The notes beneath the pieces were generated by a model. The model saw nothing but the letters and a program-made list of their open reading frames with translations, ran no database searches and was not told the origin of the DNA. Made by a program: the position numbers and the translations under genes. A stretch of DNA of 29,857 nucleotides, taken from positions 1 through 29,857 of the forward strand of contig DAOUVA010000002.1 in assembly GCA_030667885.1 (NCBI GenBank), given 5' to 3'. Below, piece by piece: positions 24,656-29,857 of this stretch. This stretch comes from Phycisphaerae bacterium (GTDB taxonomy: Bacteria > Planctomycetota > Phycisphaerae > Sedimentisphaerales > Anaerobacaceae). How positions within the stretch are numbered: position 1 is the stretch's first letter; each line of letters starts with the position of its first letter.

Positions 24656-25942
24656 ATGTTAGCAATTAAGAACAACCTTATGGCAAGTAATGCTGCCAGG
24701 CACCTGGGCAAGGCTTATGACGACCTGGCCACGAGTGTCGAAAGGCTTGCATCAGGCCTCCGCATTAATAGTGCGAAAGATGATGCCGCTGGTTTGGCTG
24801 TGCGAGAGTTAATGCGTGCAGACATTGCTGTTCTCCAGCAGGGTGCACGAAATGCCTCGGATGGCATTTCTATGTTGCAGACGATGGAAGGTGCGATGGC
24901 GGTTATCGACGATGCCCTCGTCCGAATGATGGAGCTGGCAGAGCAGGCCGCAACGGGCTCATATTCTTCCGCACAGCGTATTATTATGAATGATGAGTTT
25001 GCGGAGATGGCCGCTGAAATCGAAAGAATCGCTGATGCAACAAAGTTTAATGACATGGCCTTGCTCAACACCGCCACAGGTTCTGTTTCGATTCACGTCG
25101 GTACTACCACTACGATTGATGTTGACAAGGTCGATATGACTCAATCAGGTCTTAGTATCGAGACCGGTGACGGCCAATGGGCAATCATGTCGGCCAGTAC
25201 AGGTTATGCTGCTACGGCAACCGCTTTAACTGTCACTGCTGGCACCTTCATTGTTAACGTAACATTTGGCAGCGAGGAAGTAGTCGACGCTAGCTTCTCA
25301 GCCGGTACGTATACTGTCGAGGATGTAGTAGATCAAATCAACTTAGCATCCCAGAACCCGGCTGCACCAAAAGATGCCGACGGCAATGAGTTAGCTTATG
25401 CAGCTGCCTCGGCTATAGAGACCGACGGTGGCCTCTATAAGCTGAGACTTGTAGCTCAAAGTACTGCGGCAACTACCCTTACTATTGCAGTTGGCGGTAC
25501 TACATTATCTACTGCTGTGTCAGGTATATTTGGTACTGACGAGGACACGAGCGCTAACAGTCTGATTGATGCCGCTCTGTTCCAAAAATCGAGTACTGCT
25601 GGTGTTTGGTCTTCTGATTCCGCTGGTGGCGTAGGCGCGGGTCTTAATATTTTGACCGAAGCCGCTGCGGTTACCGCACTGGCTACAGTTACTACGGCAA
25701 TCAACACCAAAGATGCGGAACGTGCGACATTCGGTTACAAGATGAACCGTCTGGAAAGTACGATAGCGATTATTGACATTCAGGCTGAGAACCTGATGAT
25801 TGCGGAATCCAGAATTTCTGACGTGGACGTTTCCACTGAGATGGCAGTCCTGACCAGAACACAGGTGCTGGCGCAAGCTGGTGTCGCTATGTTGGCACAG
25901 GCCAATGCGATGCCTCAGATGGCACTTACACTTCTCAGATAA
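24656..25942 (+). CDS. fliC: Flagellin
   Basis: 428 residues, the filament subunit. The conserved N-terminal D0/D1 region (VERLASGLRINSAKDDAAGL, then RNASDGISMLQTMEGAM) and C-terminal region (ENLMIAESRISDVDVSTEM, QANAMPQMALTLLR) are complete. The surface-exposed middle (about 150-330) is Ala/Ser/Thr-rich (for example TAATTLTIAVGGTT), which would offer many O-glycosylation sites. The ATG has a strong AAAGGAG 8 nt upstream. A hairpin at 25967-25996 separates it from fliS. The transferase genes on both sides suggest it is their substrate. Confidence 0.97.
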   Translation: MLAIKNNLMASNAARHLGKAYDDLATSVERLASGLRINSAKDDAAGLAVRELMRADIAVLQQGARNASDGISMLQTMEGAMAVIDDALVRMMELAEQAATGSYSSAQRIIMNDEFAEMAAEIERIADATKFNDMALLNTATGSVSIHVGTTTTIDVDKVDMTQSGLSIETGDGQWAIMSASTGYAATATALTVTAGTFIVNVTFGSEEVVDASFSAGTYTVEDVVDQINLASQNPAAPKDADGNELAYAAASAIETDGGLYKLRLVAQSTAATTLTIAVGGTTLSTAVSGIFGTDEDTSANSLIDAALFQKSSTAGVWSSDSAGGVGAGLNILTEAAAVTALATVTTAINTKDAERATFGYKMNRLESTIAIIDIQAENLMIAESRISDVDVSTEMAVLTRTQVLAQAGVAMLAQANAMPQMALTLLR

Positions 25943-25966
25943 ACAAGAGTTCTTGAACGACCCCTC

Positions 25967-25996
25967 GGGGAGATGGCTGGTAACAGCCGTCTCCCC
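25967..25996 (+). terminator. Strong hairpin between fliC and fliS
   Basis: GGGGAGATGGCTG, loop GTAA, CAGCCGTCTCCCC forms a 13-bp stem with one G-T pair and a tetraloop. No T-run follows, so a classic intrinsic terminator is not assured. It may protect the flagellin messenger 3' end while allowing some read-through to fliS. Confidence 0.6.
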
Positions 25997-26049
25997 ATAA
26001 GTTGAAAACGCAATAATACATGTCAAGAACATATTAACGGAGTAATATT

Positions 26050-26406
26050 ATGAAGGCCGTCGAAACATACCAGGAAACCTCAGTTACCACACAAACCAAA
26101 GGCAAACTTGTCGTTATGCTCTATGATGGTGCAATCAAATTTCTGAAAATGGCAATCAAAGAAATCGAAGCGAAGAATCCCGAGGAAAAGGGCAAGTATA
26201 TCAGCAAGGCGATAGATATACTCTTCGAATTAAATGCCGTTCTGGATATGGAGGCCGGCGGTGAGGTAGCGACGAATCTGCGAAAGTTATATTTATTTAT
26301 GGGCAGACACCTCACAGAAGCCAATGCAAAACAGGATATCGGCAAAATCGAAGAAGTTATTAAACTCCTCGAAGAGCTGAACCAGAGCTGGAAAGCAATT
26401 TCCTGA
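26050..26406 (+). CDS. fliS: Flagellin export chaperone FliS
   Basis: 118 residues, all helical. FliS binds the flagellin C-terminus and prevents early polymerisation. Family features are the N-terminal YQETSVTTQTKGKLVVMLYD, then GAIKFLKMA, and the C-terminal VIKLLEELNQSWKAI. CGGAG lies about 7 nt before the ATG. It is placed 107 bp after flagellin, the usual order. Confidence 0.95.
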   Translation: MKAVETYQETSVTTQTKGKLVVMLYDGAIKFLKMAIKEIEAKNPEEKGKYISKAIDILFELNAVLDMEAGGEVATNLRKLYLFMGRHLTEANAKQDIGKIEEVIKLLEELNQSWKAIS

Positions 26407-26504
26407 CGTAAAACAGTCACACCGTATAAAATCCTGACATTTCTGTCTCTTCAGCAAGAGGCAAAATCGGCATTTCCAATCAAAAGCCGCACATTCCAGG
26501 CATT

Positions 26505-26520
26505 TGGCACAATTATTGCT
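26505..26520 (+). promoter_or_regulatory. Sigma-54 promoter of the methyltransferase-OGT unit
   Basis: TGGCAC, AATTA, TTGCT, a full match to the -24/-12 core with exact spacing. The predicted start is near 26531, 55 nt before the TTG at 26586. It ties the modification genes to the flagellar sigma-54 regulon. Confidence 0.85.
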
Positions 26521-26585
26521 ACTATTAGTTAAACGAATAGGGTTTGTGCACAGGTTAGCAAGACTAAAGATGTCAGGAGCCAACA

Positions 26586-27470
26586 TTGCTGCCAAAGACT
26601 ATGGATACGAGACAGAAGTTAAAAAAGGTTATGACGGACAACTTCAGATATGAAAATGTAGTAGAGGGCTACAAGGAGACTTTTGAGGCCGATATCAAAG
26701 GATTGATAGGGCAGTTCGACCCTGATACCGAAGGGTTCAAAGATTACAAAAAGCAACGCGATCATTCGGTCAGATACGTTTGGGGGCACAATCATGACTT
26801 TGGTACCTTTGCCTTGAAAGGGTCAATGGCTAATCGGCATATCGAAATCATTGCTGGTTTCATAGACCAATTCGGCCTGCCGCAAGATTTAAGCGGAAAG
26901 AAAATTCTTGATATCGGAGTATGGAATGGTGGTACAAGTCTGATACTTGCCGCGTTAGGAGCACAAGTGACGGCTTTAGAAGAAGTGGTAAAGTATTCTA
27001 ATACCGTCAACTATCTTGCCTCAGCTTTTGGGCTTTCAGGTTTGGAATGTAAACCTATTTCCTTATACGAACTCGACGTGAATGACACTTATGACTATGT
27101 CATATATGCCGGAGTAATATATCACGTTACCGACCCGATACTATCCCTGCGTATCCTGTTTAACTCCTTAAAAGACAGCGGACGAATATTTATTGAGACT
27201 TACGGCATCTTAGCCAATGATAAGGGTACATTTGTATGCTTTGAGGGGCCGAGGCGATTGAAAAAAAGGTCAAAAGAGCATTTGGTTCGAAGTGGGTGGA
27301 ATTACTTCGTCCCATCCCCTATGGCACTTATCCTTTGGGTGGATGCCGTCGGCTTTAGTGATGTCGAAGCGACCAAAACGGATTCGGAGAAACGAATCAA
27401 GTGTGTTGGTACTCGACACAAGCATCAGGATATGCTGCGAGCAGGATTGTCTCGACCTGATATTCGATGA
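26586..27470 (+). CDS. SAM-dependent methyltransferase, CmoB-like class I fold
   Basis: 294 residues. The SAM-binding motif I is KILDIGVWNGGTS (about 106-118), the acidic end of strand 2 is TALEE (about 129-133), and the motif IV region is YDYVIYAGVIYHVTDP (about 169-184), a pattern shared with CmoB-like methyltransferases. The start is TTG at 26586 because AGGAG (26575-26579) sits 6 nt before it. The ATG at 26601 would be 21 nt away. The gene is read from the sigma-54 promoter at 26505 and is followed by OGT-type transferases, so methylation of flagellin or of its glycan is the likely job (inferred). Confidence 0.8.
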   Translation: MLPKTMDTRQKLKKVMTDNFRYENVVEGYKETFEADIKGLIGQFDPDTEGFKDYKKQRDHSVRYVWGHNHDFGTFALKGSMANRHIEIIAGFIDQFGLPQDLSGKKILDIGVWNGGTSLILAALGAQVTALEEVVKYSNTVNYLASAFGLSGLECKPISLYELDVNDTYDYVIYAGVIYHVTDPILSLRILFNSLKDSGRIFIETYGILANDKGTFVCFEGPRRLKKRSKEHLVRSGWNYFVPSPMALILWVDAVGFSDVEATKTDSEKRIKCVGTRHKHQDMLRAGLSRPDIR

Positions 27471-27528
27471 AGATGTATTATAGTTTATGAAAGATTTCGA
27501 ATGATTTTATGCTTATTTAGAGGTTAGT

Positions 27529-29370
27529 ATGGCGAAAAAGAAAAACAACAAGCCCCGAAGGACCAAAAAGACTAATTCTTCAGCAGGAAAGTCTACTGTT
27601 CAAATAGAGCTTCTCAACTACGACGAATGGAAACCGAATATGCCCGACTGGCTTAAGAAGATTCGGTCCCTTGTAGATTGTAAACATATTGCTCAAGCTC
27701 AAAAACTTCTTGATGAAGAAAGGATTCAGAAAGAACTGGCAAATATTAATGACACAAACATTAAGGTTTTTGTCCGGTATACAGTTGCCGACCTGCTTGA
27801 CAAGACAGGGCAGATTGACAGAGCTGTGCAGTATCATTCAGATATGCTTGATAAGATCCCTGATACATATAAGAGCAAAGAACTTGCCGGAATCTACGGC
27901 AAAGTGGGGATACTGTATGCTAAATACGGCAAGTGCACACAGGCTATTGCTAATTTCCGTAAAGCTGAAGAATTAAATCCGGGCAATCCAAGTGTATTGA
28001 ACAATCTTGCCGGTTCTGTTATGAAGATCGGATACCTTGAAGAAGCTATAGCTTTATTAAGAGAAGCGTTAGCTATAAGCCCTAAATTTAGAGAGGCTCA
28101 TTCGAACCTTCTAATGGACTTTTGTTATTTGCCAGAGGAAGATCCATTCGAGATACTTGAAGAATCAAAAAAATGGGCTCAAATTCAGACCCCGATAGAT
28201 ATTGCTTACACTAATCATGATAATTCCCTCGACCCGCACAGAAAACTGCGCATAGGCTATATCTCGCCTGACTTCAGAAGTCATTCTGTAACGTATTATT
28301 TTGAGTCTCTTTTGGACGGGCATGACAGAAATAAATTTGAAATTTACGGCTACGGTGATATCGCAGAACCTGATGAAACTACAGAAAGGCTTATTGACAA
28401 ATTCGATTTTTATCAAGACATAAAAGGAGTTGATGATGAAACGGTTGCCGAGTTTATCAGGTCTAATTCGATAGATATACTTGTCGACCTGGCCGGTCAT
28501 ACCGGCAGAAACAGGCTTCACGTTCTTGGCTTTAAGCCAGCTCCGATTCAGGTTACTTATCTGGGCTATCCAAATACTACAGGTATGGACCAGGTAGATT
28601 ACAGGCTGACCGATGCCATCGCAGATACCCCTGACCAGCAGCAATATTACACTGAAAAACTTGTCTTTCTGCCTAACGGCTTTCTTTGTTACAACCCCGG
28701 TAAGCGGCAACCGACAGTCAAGTCTTTGCCGATGTCGCACGAGGACTATATTACATTCGGCTGTTTTAACAATATTAACAAGCTGAGCCCTGTTATAATA
28801 AAAACCTGGGTTGACATTCTAAACGCCGTGCCGAATTCACGACTGATGTTAAAGTTTCTCGCAGGCATAGATTCAGAGGTTCGAGACTATTACCACAACC
28901 TGTTCGCCGAACACGGCCTTGAAAATCCTAAAGATCAGATAATGATTTCCGGATGGTTATCGCCAGAGCAACATCTTGAACTTTATAATAATATTGACAT
29001 TGCCCTTGACACATATCCCTACAACGGCACGACAACCACCTGTCAGGCACTTTTAATGGGCGTACCGGTTATAACCCTTGTTGGTTCCCACCATTCCTCG
29101 CGAGTTGGCCTTGATATTTTAACGCGGCTTGACATGCAGTTTTTCGCTGCCCGGACATCCCAGGAGTACGTCAAAAAGGCTGTTGCGCTTGCATCAAAAC
29201 CCGAAGCACTAACTAAAATCCGCGAGACAATGCGTCAAAGACTTGCCGCAAGCCCGTTATGCAATTACGAGTTTATTGCCAATGACATTGAAAATGCTTA
29301 TCGCAAAATGTGGCACGATTACTGCTGTTCAAAAGGAATTGAAATAAAGCAAATTTCGGCAGGATGCTGA
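27529..29370 (+). CDS. TPR-OGT (SPINDLY-like, GT41) protein O-glycosyltransferase
   Basis: 613 residues. A Lys-rich N-terminus leads into a helical region and two to three TPR units (about 120-195). The GT41 catalytic domain follows, with LRIGYISPDFRSHSV (about 240-254, the likely catalytic His area), VDLAGHTGRNRL (about 319-330), QVTYLGYPNTTGM (about 341-353), FGCFNNINKLSP (about 410-421) and LDTYPYNGTTTTCQALLM (about 493-510, UDP-sugar site). Family members transfer GlcNAc or other sugars to Ser/Thr of proteins; GmaR of Listeria does so on flagellin. AGAGG lies 8 nt before the ATG. All key motifs are intact. Confidence 0.92.
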   Translation: MAKKKNNKPRRTKKTNSSAGKSTVQIELLNYDEWKPNMPDWLKKIRSLVDCKHIAQAQKLLDEERIQKELANINDTNIKVFVRYTVADLLDKTGQIDRAVQYHSDMLDKIPDTYKSKELAGIYGKVGILYAKYGKCTQAIANFRKAEELNPGNPSVLNNLAGSVMKIGYLEEAIALLREALAISPKFREAHSNLLMDFCYLPEEDPFEILEESKKWAQIQTPIDIAYTNHDNSLDPHRKLRIGYISPDFRSHSVTYYFESLLDGHDRNKFEIYGYGDIAEPDETTERLIDKFDFYQDIKGVDDETVAEFIRSNSIDILVDLAGHTGRNRLHVLGFKPAPIQVTYLGYPNTTGMDQVDYRLTDAIADTPDQQQYYTEKLVFLPNGFLCYNPGKRQPTVKSLPMSHEDYITFGCFNNINKLSPVIIKTWVDILNAVPNSRLMLKFLAGIDSEVRDYYHNLFAEHGLENPKDQIMISGWLSPEQHLELYNNIDIALDTYPYNGTTTTCQALLMGVPVITLVGSHHSSRVGLDILTRLDMQFFAARTSQEYVKKAVALASKPEALTKIRETMRQRLAASPLCNYEFIANDIENAYRKMWHDYCCSKGIEIKQISAGC

Positions 29371-29423
29371 ATGTTGCGTCCCCTTAATAATGTTGGATGA
29401 TTTTATATTCATATAGAGGCCGT

Positions 29424-29857
29424 ATGACAAAAAAGAAGAAAAAATCTAAAATTAGAAAAATCGTTAAACGCATACCACCTGTTCGCATACCCCCTGTTAA
29501 GACTCTTAAGCAAGAAGAGTTTCACAGCTACGAGAAATGGAAAGCGAGCATGCCTTGCTGGCTTAAAAAAATTCAGGCCCTTATTGAACAGGGGGATATT
29601 GAGCAGGCTCGAGAACTACTCGCTGAAAAAGAAATCCAAAAAATGCTGGCAAATATCGACAGCAATGATACAAAAAACAGGTTTTTTGTTCACTGTGAAG
29701 TTGCCATGCTGCTGGACAATACAAATCAGGTTGAAAGAGCCTTGCACTATTACTCCGAGACAGTCAAGATTGTAAATTGTGCCGGAGTCTACAATAAAAT
29801 GGGGCTGCTGTATGCTAACTGCGGCCAATGCACACAGGCCATTGAACATTTCCGTAA
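29424..29857 (+). CDS. Second TPR-OGT-like protein, paralogue, cut by window edge
   Basis: 144 codons, open at the right edge. The frame starts at the ATG at 29424 after AGAGG. The protein parallels the preceding OGT from its Lys-rich start: EKWKASMPCWLKKIQALIEQ against DEWKPNMPDWLKKIRSLVDC, and VYNKMGLLYANCGQCTQAIE against IYGKVGILYAKYGKCTQAIA. The leader sequence is also alike (ATGATTTTAT followed by an A/T-rich stretch and AGAGG). This is a tandem duplicate, and the catalytic domain is expected beyond the window but cannot be seen. An extra Pro/Val-rich segment (RIPPVRIPPVK) sits near the N-terminus. Confidence 0.85.
   Translation, partial: MTKKKKKSKIRKIVKRIPPVRIPPVKTLKQEEFHSYEKWKASMPCWLKKIQALIEQGDIEQARELLAEKEIQKMLANIDSNDTKNRFFVHCEVAMLLDNTNQVERALHYYSETVKIVNCAGVYNKMGLLYANCGQCTQAIEHFR

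Noticed and set aside
25237..25252. TGGCAC-N5-TTGTT inside flagellin
   Set aside because: The -12 GC is not kept, it is coding sequence, and no gene start follows.
1..29857. CRISPR arrays, tRNA or rRNA genes, insertion sequences
   Set aside because: No regularly spaced repeats, no clover-leaf or rRNA signatures and no transposase frames were seen on either strand.

Overview
The window is a flagellar gene cluster from a bacterium of moderate GC content. It carries basal body, export, stator, cap and filament genes plus a block of glycosyltransferase and methyltransferase genes. The flagellin style, the wealth of TPR/OGT-type proteins, the paired MotB proteins, and a surface-protein-like domain inserted in the filament cap suggest a planctomycete-type lineage, perhaps Phycisphaerae. 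That is inference from resemblance only, because there is no rRNA or other marker here.

Layout. (1) 1-406: 3' end of flgL. (2) 514-4679, plus strand: sigma-54 promoter, two TPR proteins, a FlgN/FliT-like chaperone, and an enlarged fliD. (3) 8179-4697, minus strand: sigma-54 promoter and fliO-fliP-fliQ-fliR-flhB, the export gate. (4) 17597-8336, minus strand: sigma-54 promoter and flgB-flgC-fliE-fliF-fliG-fliH-fliI-fliJ, then a MotE-like gene, motA, motB and a second motB-like gene. (5) 17922-24111, plus strand: sigma-54 promoter, fliK, TPR-GT9-type transferase, GT2, a PAS-domain fragment, a GT4, and a broken second copy of the fliK 3' end. (6) 24656-26406: flagellin and its chaperone fliS. 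(7) 26505-end: sigma-54 promoter, a methyltransferase and two tandem OGT/SPINDLY-type transferases, the second cut by the window edge.

How it fits together. Five sites with -24/-12 architecture stand before five transcription units, so structural genes and filament-modification genes probably belong to one RpoN flagellar regulon. The export gate, ATPase complex, MS ring, rod and stator are encoded here. fliL, fliM, fliN, flhA, flgD, flgE and the regulators are not in the window. The transferases around flagellin and fliK point to heavy O-glycosylation, and perhaps methylation, of the filament.

The most unusual points are: (a) a 4.3-kb glycosyltransferase cassette bounded by direct repeats of the fliK 3' end, arranged so that recombination would remove the cassette and leave fliK intact; (b) a second MotB whose conserved proton-carrying Asp is replaced by Ala; (c) an extra domain of about 105 residues inserted into FliD; (d) a fliK start codon only about 4 nt from the predicted transcription start.
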